Notes: generated from the letters alone by a model not told the origin. Counted from the first letter of the stretch, positions 34,090 through 43,135 are shown. The stretch is 64,000 nt of DNA from Trichococcus ilyis (GCF_900109135.1 NZ_FNYT01000009.1:39240-103239), one strand, 5' to 3'. Translations and numbers: made by a program.

Positions 34090-34821
34090 TTGGATTTAAA
34101 AGGAAAGACAGTCATCGTCACTGGCAGTTCAAGAGGAATCGGGGAAGCCATCGCTGAAGCCTATGCGAAACGAGGAGCCAACATCGTTCTGAATGCGCGC
34201 AAACCGATTCCTGAAGAAAAGATAGCACATCTGGAATCCTATGGTGTCACCGTGAAAACACTCTTGGGTGATGTCAGCGAGTTTGAAACGGCCAAAGAAA
34301 TCATCAGCCAAGCCAAGGAACTGTTCGGTTCCGTGGATGTGTTGGTGAACAATGCCGGGATCACCCGCGATAAACTGATCATGCGCATGGATGAAGAGGA
34401 TTTCGACGCTACTTACCAAGTGAATCTGAAGGGTACCTTCAACATGATCCGACACGCCTTGCCGCTTATGCTGAAGCAAAGAGCGGGGAGCATCATCAAT
34501 ATTTCAAGTGTGGTCGGCGAAACCGGAAATACGGGACAAGCCAACTATGCGGCCAGCAAAGCAGGAATCATCGGATTGACGAAGTCAGTCGCCCGTGAAG
34601 CGGCAGCAAGAGGCATTACTTGTAATGCGATCGCACCAGGCTTCATTGAAACGGAAATGACGGATGTACTGTCCGATAAGATTCAGGAGCAAATGTTGAC
34701 GCAAATTCCATTGAAACGATTTGGGAAAGCCGAAGAAGTGGCAAACACCGCTGTTTTCTTGAGTGAGAATACTTACATTACCGGCCAGACCATCAGTGTC
34801 AATGGCGGCATGTACATGTAA
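34090..34821 (+). CDS. fabG: 3-oxoacyl-ACP reductase
   Basis: A 243-residue short-chain dehydrogenase that reduces 3-ketoacyl-ACP with NADPH. The cofactor loop is VTGSSRGIGEAIAEAYA, followed by NNAGITRDKL, the catalytic Ser in INISSVVGETGN, and Tyr154-x3-Lys158 in YAASKAG. Start is TTG with GAGGGATAGCC upstream. The chain ends with GQTISVNGGMYM, normal for FabG. Confidence 0.96.
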   Translation: MDLKGKTVIVTGSSRGIGEAIAEAYAKRGANIVLNARKPIPEEKIAHLESYGVTVKTLLGDVSEFETAKEIISQAKELFGSVDVLVNNAGITRDKLIMRMDEEDFDATYQVNLKGTFNMIRHALPLMLKQRAGSIINISSVVGETGNTGQANYAASKAGIIGLTKSVAREAAARGITCNAIAPGFIETEMTDVLSDKIQEQMLTQIPLKRFGKAEEVANTAVFLSENTYITGQTISVNGGMYM

Positions 34822-34836
34822 GACAGGAGGATAAAT

Positions 34837-36072
34837 ATGAATCGCGTTGTTATTACAGGTATGGGTGCTATCACACCTCTAGGAAATACAGTGACTGAAT
34901 ACTGGGACGGCATCAAAAACGGTAAAAACGGCATCGCCGCCATCACCAATTTTGATGCAACCGAAACAGGCATTTCGGTTGCAGGTGAAGTGAAAGACTT
35001 CGATGCGACCTTATATATGGACCGTAAAGAATACAAGCGGATGGATCTGTTCTCGCAGTATGCAGTTGCAGCTTCAGCACAAGCTGTTGAACAAAGCGGC
35101 ATTGACATGGAGAAAATCGATGCGGACCGTTTCGGCGTTACGATCGGTTCCGGGGTCGGCGGTTTCATCACGATGGAATCCGGCATCATCAAAATGCATG
35201 AAAAAGGACCAAAACGCGTACCGCCGATGTTCGTACCGATGGCTATCGGCAATATGGCGGCAGGAAACACTGCCATCAAATTCGGCGCAAAAGGTCCAAG
35301 CATGGATATCGTAACGGCTTGTGCTTCTGCGACAAACTCAATTGGCGAAGCGTTCCGCAGCATCAAGCACGGTTATGCTGACCTGATGCTTGCCGGCGGA
35401 TCGGAAGCGACAGTCTGCGAAATCGGCATCGCTGGGTTTGCGGCTCTGACTGCATTATCCGCAAGCACTGATCCGGACCGTGCATCCATTCCTTTCGATA
35501 AAGAAAGAAACGGCTTTGTCATGGGTGAAGGCGCGGGCATCTTGATGCTTGAAAACCTTGATCACGCACTGGAACGCGGCGCAACCATTTTGGCTGAAGT
35601 AGTCGGCTACGGTGTCACTTGTGATGCGTACCATATGACTGCTCCGTCAGCTGACGGCAGCGGCGCGGGTAAAGCGATGATCCTGGCTATGAACGAAGCG
35701 GGGATCACACCGGCTCAAGTCGACTACATCAACGCTCACGGCACAAGCACGCCTGCAAATGATTCCGGCGAAACAGCTGCGATCAAATATGCATTCGGTG
35801 AAGAAGCTTACAACGTCGCTATCTCAAGTACAAAGAGCATGACAGGCCACCTGTTGGGCGCTGCCGGCGGTATCGAGGCGGTTGCCTGTGTGAAAGCCAT
35901 TCAGGATAATTTCCTGCCTCCTACAATCGGTTTCCAAGTGGCTGATGAAGGCTGCGATTTGGATTACATTCCGAATGTAGGACGTGAAAAAGAAGTGACT
36001 TATACTCTGAGCAATTCTTTGGGCTTCGGCGGCCATAATGCCGTACTATGTTTCAAAAAATGGGAGGCTTAA
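34837..36072 (+). CDS. fabF: 3-oxoacyl-ACP synthase II
   Basis: A 411-residue elongating condensing enzyme. Cys162 in IVTACASATNSIG is the nucleophile, and the two histidines are in NAHGTSTPAND and SMTGHLLGAAGG. Starts MNRVVITGMGAITPLGN. AGGAGGATAAAT lies before ATG. It ends three bases before the accB GTG. Confidence 0.97.
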   Translation: MNRVVITGMGAITPLGNTVTEYWDGIKNGKNGIAAITNFDATETGISVAGEVKDFDATLYMDRKEYKRMDLFSQYAVAASAQAVEQSGIDMEKIDADRFGVTIGSGVGGFITMESGIIKMHEKGPKRVPPMFVPMAIGNMAAGNTAIKFGAKGPSMDIVTACASATNSIGEAFRSIKHGYADLMLAGGSEATVCEIGIAGFAALTALSASTDPDRASIPFDKERNGFVMGEGAGILMLENLDHALERGATILAEVVGYGVTCDAYHMTAPSADGSGAGKAMILAMNEAGITPAQVDYINAHGTSTPANDSGETAAIKYAFGEEAYNVAISSTKSMTGHLLGAAGGIEAVACVKAIQDNFLPPTIGFQVADEGCDLDYIPNVGREKEVTYTLSNSLGFGGHNAVLCFKKWEA

Positions 36073-36075
36073 TAC

Positions 36076-36537
36076 GTGAATATTGAAGATGTAAAAAGCC
36101 TAATTTCGTTGATAGACCAATCTTCATTGACTGAATTGCACTATCAGACAGGCGATTTCCAGCTCTTGTTGTCGAAGAACAAACTGGTTCAGACTCACCA
36201 ACAGGCGGCCGAAAACACTCCGGCAGCAATCCCGGCACCGGCAGCGGCTGCGCCGATACAAGCCGTCAAAGAAGCTGTTGCTGAAACGATTGAGCGCAAA
36301 GAAGGAAAAATCGTGACTTCTCCGATCGTTGGGGTTGTTTACCTGGCCCCGACACCTGATGCCAAACCGTATGTCTCAAAAGGACAGACCGTATCAAAAG
36401 GCGAAGTTGTCTGCCTGGTTGAAGCGATGAAATTAATGAATGAAATCAAAAGCGAATTCGATGGGGAAATCGTTGAAGTATTGGTTGAAAACGAACAGAT
36501 TGTTGAATACAATCAACCGTTGTTCCGCATCGTCTAA
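36076..36537 (+). CDS. accB: Biotin carboxyl carrier protein of acetyl-CoA carboxylase
   Basis: A 153-residue protein. A helical N terminus and a Pro/Ala-rich linker (AAIPAPAAAAPIQAV) precede the biotinyl domain, with Lys119 in LVEAMKLMNEIKSEF as the attachment site. Start is GTG with GGGAGG nine bases upstream, just inside the fabF end. Expected partner of AccC. Confidence 0.95.
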   Translation: MNIEDVKSLISLIDQSSLTELHYQTGDFQLLLSKNKLVQTHQQAAENTPAAIPAPAAAAPIQAVKEAVAETIERKEGKIVTSPIVGVVYLAPTPDAKPYVSKGQTVSKGEVVCLVEAMKLMNEIKSEFDGEIVEVLVENEQIVEYNQPLFRIV

Positions 36538-36555
36538 AAAAAGGAGACTAATAAA

Positions 36556-36987
36556 ATGAGTTTATTAAGCGCACAAGAAGTAATGGATATCATCCCAAAC
36601 CGCTACCCTATTTTCTTCATCGACAAAGTTGAAGAATTGACACCAGGCGAACACATCGTCTGCTACAAAAACGTAACAATCAACGAACCTTTCTTCCAAG
36701 GCCACTTCCCTGGCGAACCGGTAATGCCGGGCGTATTGATCGTTGAAGCATTGGCTCAAGCGGGTTCGATTCCGTTGTTGACATTGCCTGATTTCAAAGG
36801 ACAAACAGCTTATTTAGGCGGATTGAATAAAGTTAAATTCCGTCAAAAAGTTGTCCCTGGCGATGTTTTGCGCCTTCAAGTGGATATCGTCAAATTGAAA
36901 AAATTTGCGGGTATCGGTTACGGGCAAGCTTTTGTCGGAGACAAAAAAGTTTGTGAAGTTGAAATGACATTCATCATTGGTAGATAA
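36556..36987 (+). CDS. fabZ: 3-hydroxyacyl-ACP dehydratase
   Basis: A 143-residue hot-dog-fold dehydratase. His50 in [20 protein letters not shown] and the following Glu are the catalytic pair. Begins with the family segment [24 protein letters not shown] precedes the ATG. Only one dehydratase is found in the cluster; no FabM or second FabZ that could act as isomerase is present in this window. Confidence 0.96.
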   Translation: MSLLSAQEVMDIIPNRYPIFFIDKVEELTPGEHIVCYKNVTINEPFFQGHFPGEPVMPGVLIVEALAQAGSIPLLTLPDFKGQTAYLGGLNKVKFRQKVVPGDVLRLQVDIVKLKKFAGIGYGQAFVGDKKVCEVEMTFIIGR

Positions 36988-36988
36988 T

Positions 36989-38365
36989 ATGTTTACGAAG
37001 GTATTGATCGCAAACAGAGGAGAAATTGCTGTCAGGATCATTCGTGCTTGCCATGAGTTAGGAATCCAGACGGTAGCGGTCTATTCTGAAGCCGACCGCG
37101 AAGCGTTGCATACGCAATTGGCTACCGAGGCGATTTGTATCGGTCCTGCAAAAGCGAGCGATTCCTATTTGAATATGACAAGCATTTTGAGTGCGGCAGT
37201 CGTTACAGGAGCCCAAGCCATCCACCCCGGCTTCGGTTTCCTATCAGAAAACAGCGCTTTCGCTACGATGTGCGAAGAAATGAACATCCGCTTCATCGGA
37301 CCTTCTTCCACGATCATCGACCTGATGGGCAACAAAGCAAATGCCCGCAAAACGATGATAGCTGCAGGCGTACCTGTCACTCCGGGCAGCGAAAGCTACA
37401 TCTCTTCATACGAAGAGGCAGTGGCGCAAGCAGAGAAAATCGGTTATCCGGTCATCCTGAAAGCTGCAGCAGGCGGTGGCGGGAAAGGGATGCGGAAAGT
37501 CTACCAGGAAAACGGTCTGGAGGCAGCCTTCAGCCAAGCTAAAGCGGAAGCTAAAGCGGCATTCGGCGATGACCGCATGTATCTTGAAAAAATCATCACA
37601 CCGGCCCGCCATATCGAAGTGCAAATTTTAGGGGATTCATTCGGCAATGTGGTCCATCTGGGCGAGCGGGACTGCTCGCTGCAGCGCAATCATCAGAAAG
37701 TGCTGGAGGAAAGTCCATCCACGTTCATTTCTGAAGAGACACGCAAAGCGATGGGGGAAGTTGCCATCCGGGCGGCCAAACACGTCGGCTATACGAATGC
37801 AGGCACAATCGAGTTCCTCGTCGATACGGAACAACGTTTCTATTTTATGGAAATGAACACGCGTATCCAAGTGGAGCATCCGGTGACGGAAATGGCAACC
37901 GGCATCGATATCGTCAAGGAACAACTGCGCATCGCCAGCGGTGAGCCCTTATCCTTTACGCAGGATGAGGTCGTCATCACCGGCCACACGATCGAATGCC
38001 GCATCAACGCTGAAAATCCGGCTTTGGGCTTCCGCCCTTCATCCGGGAAAATCGACTACCTGTTCTTGCCAAGCGGCGGGAACGGACTGCGTGTAGAAAG
38101 CGCCATGTACGGCGGATATATGATTCCGCCATTCTATGACTCAATGATCGCCAAAATCATCACGAAAGGTGATGACAGAAGCGAGGCAATCGCCAAGATG
38201 AGGCGTGCGTTGCAGGAACTGGTCATTGAGGGAGTCGACACGAATCAATTCTTCCAGGAAGATATTCTGCAGGATCCTAATTTCATTTCCGGAGATTACG
38301 ATACGGAATATCTTCAGAACGTGTTCTTGAAAACTTGGGCACCTGAAGAAGAGGAAAGTGTATAA
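36989..38365 (+). CDS. accC: Biotin carboxylase subunit of acetyl-CoA carboxylase
   Basis: A 458-residue ATP-grasp enzyme that carboxylates biotin on AccB. It opens MFTKVLIANRGEIAVRIIRA; the glycine-rich ATP lid is KAAAGGGGKGMRKV, and later motifs include HIEVQILGD, ERDCSLQRNHQKVLEE and EMNTRIQVEHPVTEM. ATG 36989 lies one base after the fabZ stop; a TTG four codons earlier is less likely. Confidence 0.96.
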   Translation: MFTKVLIANRGEIAVRIIRACHELGIQTVAVYSEADREALHTQLATEAICIGPAKASDSYLNMTSILSAAVVTGAQAIHPGFGFLSENSAFATMCEEMNIRFIGPSSTIIDLMGNKANARKTMIAAGVPVTPGSESYISSYEEAVAQAEKIGYPVILKAAAGGGGKGMRKVYQENGLEAAFSQAKAEAKAAFGDDRMYLEKIITPARHIEVQILGDSFGNVVHLGERDCSLQRNHQKVLEESPSTFISEETRKAMGEVAIRAAKHVGYTNAGTIEFLVDTEQRFYFMEMNTRIQVEHPVTEMATGIDIVKEQLRIASGEPLSFTQDEVVITGHTIECRINAENPALGFRPSSGKIDYLFLPSGGNGLRVESAMYGGYMIPPFYDSMIAKIITKGDDRSEAIAKMRRALQELVIEGVDTNQFFQEDILQDPNFISGDYDTEYLQNVFLKTWAPEEEESV

Positions 38366-38401
38366 ATCAATTAGTCAAGAAGTCACACTAGAGGTGAGGA
38401 A

Positions 38402-39277
38402 ATGAAATTATTTCGTAAGCGTCCTTACATTCCGATAGCTCAAGTTCCCGCTTCAAAAGCCGACAGTCAGAAACCGATTGTTCCTGAGGGTTTATGGGAA
38501 AAATGCCCGAATTGCCAAAAGACAATCTACAGCAAGGATTTAGGAAAAGATAAAGTATGCCCGCACTGTGCCTATAATTTCCGGATTTCGGCCTACGAGC
38601 GCATTTCCAATATCGTTGATGAGGGCACTTTTGATGAATGGAACGCACTCATGCCTGAAGAAAATCCTTTGGCATTTCCTGGGTATGAGAACAAGTTGAA
38701 GGCTGCGAAGGAGAAAACGGGACTTGATGAGGCGGTCGTAACCGGCGCGGCATTCATCAATAAGCATAAAGTTGCTTTGTGTGTGATGGATTCGAACTTT
38801 ATCATGGCAAGCATGGGGAAAGTGGTCGGAGAGAAGCTGACGCGCGCGTTTGAACGGGCGACTGCCGAAAAGCTTCCGATCATCGTGTTCACAGCTTCAG
38901 GCGGAGCCAGAATGCAGGAAGGCATTATGTCCTTGATGCAGATGGCGAAAGTCAGTGTAGCAGTCTCCAACCACAGCAAAGCCGGCTTGTTGTACATCAC
39001 CGTCCTGACCGATCCGACGACCGGAGGCGTGACGGCCAGCTTTGCGATGCAAGGGGATATTATTATTGCCGAAACTGGAGCAACTGTCGGTTTCGCCGGC
39101 AAGCGCGTTATCGAGCAGACCATCAAAGCGAAACTGCCGGAAGGTTTCCAGACGGCGGAAAAGGTGCTGGAAAACGGCTTTATCGATAAAATTGTAGCCA
39201 GAAAAGATTTGAGAAGGACTTTGCGGCATATCTTGCTGTTGCATGCTCCTTCAGAAAAGGCGGGTGAAGTGCAGTGA
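38402..39277 (+). CDS. accD: Acetyl-CoA carboxylase carboxyltransferase subunit beta
   Basis: A 291-residue subunit with the N-terminal zinc ribbon: CPNCQKTIYSKDLGKDKVCPHC, in which the four cysteines lie near residues 38-59. The crotonase-like domain follows, with IVFTASGGARMQEGIMSL and TGGVTASFAMQGD. GAGGTGAGGAA precedes ATG. Its stop overlaps the accA GTG start (GTGA). Confidence 0.96.
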   Translation: MKLFRKRPYIPIAQVPASKADSQKPIVPEGLWEKCPNCQKTIYSKDLGKDKVCPHCAYNFRISAYERISNIVDEGTFDEWNALMPEENPLAFPGYENKLKAAKEKTGLDEAVVTGAAFINKHKVALCVMDSNFIMASMGKVVGEKLTRAFERATAEKLPIIVFTASGGARMQEGIMSLMQMAKVSVAVSNHSKAGLLYITVLTDPTTGGVTASFAMQGDIIIAETGATVGFAGKRVIEQTIKAKLPEGFQTAEKVLENGFIDKIVARKDLRRTLRHILLLHAPSEKAGEVQ

Positions 39278-40056
39278 AAGAAGTCAAAGACATTATCACC
39301 GCTGCGAGAAGCATTTCCCGCCTGACGGCTACAGAAATGATACATGCCATCTGTGAAGGGTTCATTGAATTCCATGGCGACAGAAAATTCGGTGATGATC
39401 CCGCCATCGTCGGCGGGATCGCACTCTTGGACGGCATGCCGGTGACCGTCATCGGAACGCAAAAAGGCCACGATTTGACTGAAAATGTCTATCGCAATTT
39501 CGGATCCCCGCATCCGGAAGGATACCGCAAGGCAATCCGCTTGATGAAACAGGCAGAAAAATTCGATCGCCCGATCGTGACCTTCATCAATACTTCAGGC
39601 GCTTTCTGTGATGTCGATTCCGAGGACAGAGGCATCGGTGAAGCGATCGCAGAATCGCTCCTGGTGATGAGTCAACTGACCGTCCCTTTCATCGCCATCT
39701 TCATCGGCGAGGGAGGCAGCGGCGGTGCATTGGCGCTGGCAATGGGCAACGAAGTATGGATGTTGGAGAACACCATGTATTCTGTCCTTTCCCCGGAAGG
39801 TTTTGCATCTATTTTATGGAAAGACGCCTCACGGTCCGATGAAGCGGCCAAAGTAATGAAGCTGACGCCCGATGATTTGTTTGCATTGGATGTCATCGAC
39901 AAGATCATTTTGGAAAGCCGCAGAAAAGTGGCCCGCAAGTCGGAAGATGTCATGCAGGAATTAAAACGGGAGTTAAGTGCGAAGCTGAAAGAACTGAAGC
40001 AACTGACTCCGGACGAACTGGTCGCGCAACGCCAGAAAAGGTTCCGCAACTACTGA
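39274..40056 (+). CDS. accA: Acetyl-CoA carboxylase carboxyltransferase subunit alpha
   Basis: A 260-residue subunit that forms the transferase active site with AccD. It shows FIEFHGDRKFGDDPAIVGGI, GTQKGHDLTENVYRNFGSPHPEGYRKA (in two parts) and FIGEGGSGGALALAMGNEVWMLENTMYSVLSPEG (again in parts). The start is GTG coupled to accD. It is shorter at the N terminus than the E. coli protein, as is normal in Lactobacillales. It is the last gene of the operon. Confidence 0.96.
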   Translation: MKEVKDIITAARSISRLTATEMIHAICEGFIEFHGDRKFGDDPAIVGGIALLDGMPVTVIGTQKGHDLTENVYRNFGSPHPEGYRKAIRLMKQAEKFDRPIVTFINTSGAFCDVDSEDRGIGEAIAESLLVMSQLTVPFIAIFIGEGGSGGALALAMGNEVWMLENTMYSVLSPEGFASILWKDASRSDEAAKVMKLTPDDLFALDVIDKIILESRRKVARKSEDVMQELKRELSAKLKELKQLTPDELVAQRQKRFRNY

Positions 40057-40075
40057 TCCACCAGCAGCAATGGGG

Positions 40076-40113
40076 CCGCCCGCACAGTCGATACTGTGCG
40101 GGCGGTTTTTTTA
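40076..40113 (+). terminator. Terminator of the fab-acc operon
   Basis: A perfect stem CCGCCCGCACAGT/ACTGTGCGGGCGG with a CGAT loop is followed by TTTTTTT. Confidence 0.95.
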
Positions 40114-40126
40114 GTGTATGCATTTA

Positions 40127-40135
40127 TGTTATAAT
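40127..40135 (+). promoter_or_regulatory. Extended -10 promoter before the TPR-like gene
   Basis: TGT-TATAAT lies 40 bases before the ATG, just after the fab operon terminator. Confidence 0.55.
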
Positions 40136-40174
40136 GACCTGACAGGAAAATCAGCTTAGATTGGGGTGATTGAA

Positions 40175-41143
40175 ATGGGAGAAAAAATTGTTTTTCCACT
40201 AAATTACGAAGGATACTTGAAAAAGGGTCTGTTTGCATTCGAAGAGGGGAATCTGCAGCTTGCGGAAGAATGGATCGGCAAAGCCATAGCCATCAAGCAA
40301 GCAGACGATATCCTCCCGCTGTACCTCATGCTGCTGCAGGAGACCGATCAGGCGGAAAAAAGTTTGGAAATGATCAAAGAAATCCGGCCGGACATTGCAG
40401 CCGCCGTTTCAGTGGATGATATCGATTTTCTGTATTTGAAAGGTTTGCTTCAATCCGGAGCCTTTGACATGGCCCGGGAACAGATCGATGCCAGAAAAAA
40501 AACTTTCGGGCTGTCGATGGAGCATCAATTCGCTTTGGAGCAATTGGAAGCTGATGTTGAAAAAGTGGAACTCAAGAAGTTGGAAACGAAGCTGAAAAAA
40601 AGTTCAGAAATCCTCCGGGCAGAGAAAAACATCGATACCCAACCTTTCCACAAACAACAAGTATACGCACAACAACTGAAGGAATTGGAGGACGACCAAT
40701 TCGGCAAACTAGCGCAACGGTTGCTCCTGAACAACAAACTTCATCGGATGCTCAAGACTGAAATCATCCATCAATTTCTTGAGCGCGGGCTCCGTCCATC
40801 GCTGACTGTCAGACTGGACGGGAGCGAAGAAAAATTGGATCTGGCAAGGGTGGTCCCCTTGATTGAGACGAAAACCTACAAAGAAGGGATGGCTTACATC
40901 CAGGAAGAGATTGCCAACAAGAACCCTGCTTTGGCGGGCGCTGTGGAAAATGGCTTCTTCATGCAACTTTCCTTGCTGTATCCGTTCGAGGACAGGACAA
41001 TCTCCTCCGTTCCGGAATGGCTGGATGTGCTTTGCCGCATCTACAGCGGAACTGCCGGGACTGGCGAACCGGGGGAATTGGCCATCCGTGATCAAATTGA
41101 ACGATTGGAAAAAAGGTTGACCGAGTTATTTGGTTTTTTTTGA
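40175..41143 (+). CDS. TPR-like repeat protein of unknown function
   Basis: A 322-residue soluble helical protein. The N-terminal third looks like tetratricopeptide-type helices (YLKKGLFAFEEGNLQLAEEW, then DDIDFLYLKGLLQSGAFDMA), the middle is a charged coiled coil (VEKVELKKLETKLKKSSEIL), and the C-terminal part is mixed. Similar unannotated TPR proteins follow accA or precede csp genes in related bacteria, but I cannot name a function. ATG 40175 with GGGGTGAT upstream is preferred to GTG 40166. Confidence 0.8.
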   Translation: MGEKIVFPLNYEGYLKKGLFAFEEGNLQLAEEWIGKAIAIKQADDILPLYLMLLQETDQAEKSLEMIKEIRPDIAAAVSVDDIDFLYLKGLLQSGAFDMAREQIDARKKTFGLSMEHQFALEQLEADVEKVELKKLETKLKKSSEILRAEKNIDTQPFHKQQVYAQQLKELEDDQFGKLAQRLLLNNKLHRMLKTEIIHQFLERGLRPSLTVRLDGSEEKLDLARVVPLIETKTYKEGMAYIQEEIANKNPALAGAVENGFFMQLSLLYPFEDRTISSVPEWLDVLCRIYSGTAGTGEPGELAIRDQIERLEKRLTELFGFF

Positions 41144-41161
41144 ATGAACCCATCAGAATAA

Positions 41162-41190
41162 TTGACTCTGTCGGGTTTCCTCTCTATAAT
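41162..41190 (+). promoter_or_regulatory. Promoter of the cold shock gene
   Basis: TTGACT, 17 bases, TATAAT. The untranslated leader to ATG 41252 would be about 55 bases. Confidence 0.8.
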
Positions 41191-41251
41191 GAGAGTAACC
41201 CGTCTTTGTGAAAGCAGTTCCAAAGAATTGAGTGTTGAAGGAGGATGTACA

Positions 41252-41464
41252 ATGGAATTTGGCAAAGTAAAGTGGTTCAATAATGATAAAGGGTATGGCT
41301 TTATTGAACTCGAAGAGCAGGAAGACGACATTTTCGTACATTTTACCGGTATAGCTGGAGAAGGCTTCAAAAGACTAGAAGAAGGGCAACGCGTTCAGTT
41401 CGATATCGCTGAAGGCGTCAGAGGACCGCAAGCCACCAATGTGATGGTCTTGGCGGAGCCATAA
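41252..41464 (+). CDS. Cold shock domain protein
   Basis: A 70-residue CspA-like single OB-fold protein that binds single-stranded RNA and DNA. RNP1 is KGYGFIEL and RNP2 DIFVHFTG. It differs from the usual Csp in the acidic loop [23 protein letters not shown] precedes the ATG. Independent promoter and terminator make it monocistronic. Confidence 0.94.
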   Translation: MEFGKVKWFNNDKGYGFIELEEQEDDIFVHFTGIAGEGFKRLEEGQRVQFDIAEGVRGPQATNVMVLAEP

Positions 41465-41479
41465 AAAAGCACAAGCAAA

Positions 41480-41531
41480 CCGCAAAGGTGAAGGGGATCC
41501 ATTCAGGATTTCCTCTCACCTTTGCTTTTTA
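41480..41531 (+). terminator. Terminator after the cold shock gene
   Basis: GCAAAGGTGA/TCACCTTTGC stem with a 24-base loop holding a weaker inner hairpin, then TTTTT. The T tract almost touches the next start codon. Confidence 0.8.
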
Positions 41532-41535
41532 GGAT

Positions 41536-41955
41536 GTGGAACTGGTGATAAAATTATTCGTGGATGGGGCAGCCACCGGAAAAGAAGGCTATGCAGCCAT
41601 CGGAATTTTGATTGTTGAGGATGGCATACAAGAGCAGATCGGCATCCCTCTGGAGGACAGAATGGATAATCATAGTGCCGAATTCGAAGCGTTGCTGTAT
41701 GGATTGCGTTATCTGAAAACACAGAATAAGCAGGAACAGCTCATTTTCTGTTACACGGACAGCAAACTTGTTGCCGAATCGATCCGGAAAAAGTACACAA
41801 AACAAGCGGAACACAGACTGTATCTGGAAGAAGCCCTGCAGAATATGGGTGCGTTCACCAATTTTTATTTGGAATGGGTTCCGGAAAAGGAAAACAAAGG
41901 TGCGGATAATCTCGCCAAACAAGCGCTCTATCAGCTTGTGAAAAAGAAAAAATGA
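41536..41955 (+). CDS. RNase HI-like (reverse transcriptase-like) family protein
   Basis: A 139-residue protein of the RNase H fold similar to YpeP/YpdQ-type proteins. Putative catalytic acids: Asp in LFVDGAATG, Glu in NHSAEFEALLYGL, Asp in FCYTDSKLVAESI and Asp in KGADNLAKQAL, so the DEDD set seems complete. GTG 41536 or GTG 41545 could be the start; AGGA at 41531-41534 favours 41545. Because the previous terminator ends at 41531, either the gene is read through from the csp promoter or has a promoter within the csp region. Confidence 0.85.
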   Translation: MELVIKLFVDGAATGKEGYAAIGILIVEDGIQEQIGIPLEDRMDNHSAEFEALLYGLRYLKTQNKQEQLIFCYTDSKLVAESIRKKYTKQAEHRLYLEEALQNMGAFTNFYLEWVPEKENKGADNLAKQALYQLVKKKK

Positions 41956-41996
41956 GCAAGGTTGACCTTTTCCGGAAATATGAAATACACATTTCA

Positions 41997-42057
41997 GCAC
42001 TCAAAAAGGCCATTAGGCTGTCTACTCTTGAGACAGCCTAATGGCCTTTTTGAGTGC
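41997..42057. terminator. Perfect 27-bp palindrome, probable bidirectional terminator
   Basis: The sequence at 41997-42023 is the exact reverse complement of 42031-42057 around a seven-base loop. The stem includes AAAAA and TTTTT, so it can terminate in both directions between two convergent genes. It is also the better preserved copy of a repeat seen again at 42170-42220. Confidence 0.8.
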
Positions 42058-42077
42058 CGAATTTGCAAACGGATCGA

Positions 42078-42164
42078 GATTGTCGAATATCGTTGAAGAA
42101 TCTGACAACTGGAGCGTGATTACGGCAAAAGTTGTCGGATAACAACGAATAATCCGACAATCAA
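42078..42164. repeat. Pair of inverted hairpin units
   Basis: Unit 1 (42078-42110: ATTGTCGAAT...AATCTGACAACT) and unit 2 (42131-42162: GTTGTCGGAT...AATCCGACAATC) are each self-complementary, and each resembles the reverse complement of the other. Confidence 0.6.
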
Positions 42165-42169
42165 GATAG

Positions 42170-42220
42170 CAGCACAAAATTAGACTGTCTAATTTCGAGA
42201 CGGTTCTGTGGCCTTTTCGC
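42170..42220. repeat. Decayed second copy of the 41997 palindrome
   Basis: It shares CAGCAC..AAAA, TTAG.CTGTCTA, GAGAC and TGGCCTTTT with 41995-42050 in the same order, but the stem is broken by substitutions and a deletion. Confidence 0.55.
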
Positions 42221-42239
42221 TTCGGACGAAAAATCACGC

Positions 42240-43076
42240 TTATTCCTTGTAATCCGTTGAGGCCGCCAGCTCCGTTTGCATCCTGAAATCAGCTAAGCGT
42301 TTCTCGAGCGTGGCGATTGTGCTTGCCAGCGCTTGCGAGCCGAGTACCATCCGCAGCGGAGCGGGTGTGATTTCTGCGCTTTCGATGATCCGTTTTGCCA
42401 TTTCCGCTGGATTTCCTGGAGCCAGGACAATAGACGCATCAAGCATCGCAAGAAAGCTATGGGCTGGATTGCCGTCGTATTCAGGCATAAGTTCCGCGAC
42501 TTGCGCGCTGCCGTAGCGGAATTCAGTCCGCGCGCCGCCCGGTTCGACGATGGTCACGCCGATATTGAACGGGGCCATTTCCTGGGCCACGGATTCGCAG
42601 AAGCCTTCGATCCCGAATTTCGTGGCATGGTACATGGAATTGCCCGGAAAAGCGACTTGTCCGCCGTAGGAAGAAATTTGGATGATGCGGCCGTGACCTT
42701 GCTTGCGCAGGAACGGAAGCGCGGAACGGATCATCTGGATGGAACCGGTCAAATTGGTTGCGATGATGAGCTCTACTTGCTCGTCGCTCAACTCCTCTGC
42801 GGCGCCGAACAGGCCGTAGCCCGCATTATTGATGATGACATCGATTGCTCCGTGTTTTTCAAACGCCTCCTTCACCACCTGCTGGATCGCTGGCGTATCG
42901 GTCACATCAAGAATCCGGCAATCGAACAGCGTCGGGTATTCTGCAATCAGATCGACAATTTTGGCGTTGTTGCGCACCGTTCCGATCACCTTGTCGCCTT
43001 TATCCAACAATTGTCTCGTCAGTTCATAGCCGAAGCCACTGCTCACCCCTGTAATCAACCACGTTTTGCCCATCAT
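42240..43076 (-). CDS. Short-chain dehydrogenase/reductase
   Basis: A 278-residue classical SDR. Cofactor loop TGVSSGFGYELTRQL, NNAGYGLFGAAEE, catalytic Ser in QISSYGGQVAFPG and Tyr-x3-Lys in YHATKFG are all present. The substrate is unknown; the sequence resembles SDRs induced by electrophiles or solvents. ATG 43088 is open, but GGAGG lies just five bases before ATG 43076, which is chosen (MMGKTWLITG). A promoter of the MerR-activated type drives it, and it is divergent from a second oxidoreductase operon. Confidence 0.88.
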   Translation of the reverse strand: MMGKTWLITGVSSGFGYELTRQLLDKGDKVIGTVRNNAKIVDLIAEYPTLFDCRILDVTDTPAIQQVVKEAFEKHGAIDVIINNAGYGLFGAAEELSDEQVELIIATNLTGSIQMIRSALPFLRKQGHGRIIQISSYGGQVAFPGNSMYHATKFGIEGFCESVAQEMAPFNIGVTIVEPGGARTEFRYGSAQVAELMPEYDGNPAHSFLAMLDASIVLAPGNPAEMAKRIIESAEITPAPLRMVLGSQALASTIATLEKRLADFRMQTELAASTDYKE

Positions 43077-43104
43077 TTTTGCCTCCATTCCATCTTATAT
43101 TCAG

Positions 43105-43135
43105 ACTATAGCTCTTGGAGTGGGCTCCAAGTCAA
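43105..43135 (-). promoter_or_regulatory. MerR-type promoter of the SDR gene
   Basis: On the minus strand: TTGACT, a 19-base spacer and TATAGT. The spacer carries the perfect palindrome CTTGGAG-CCCA-CTCCAAG (43114-43131). A 19-bp spacer with a central palindrome is the hallmark of promoters controlled by MerR-family activators. Confidence 0.75.

Noticed and set aside
38593..39513. A 306-codon minus-strand frame over accD and accA
   Set aside because: Both sense genes are unmistakable and the antisense product is low in recognisable motifs.
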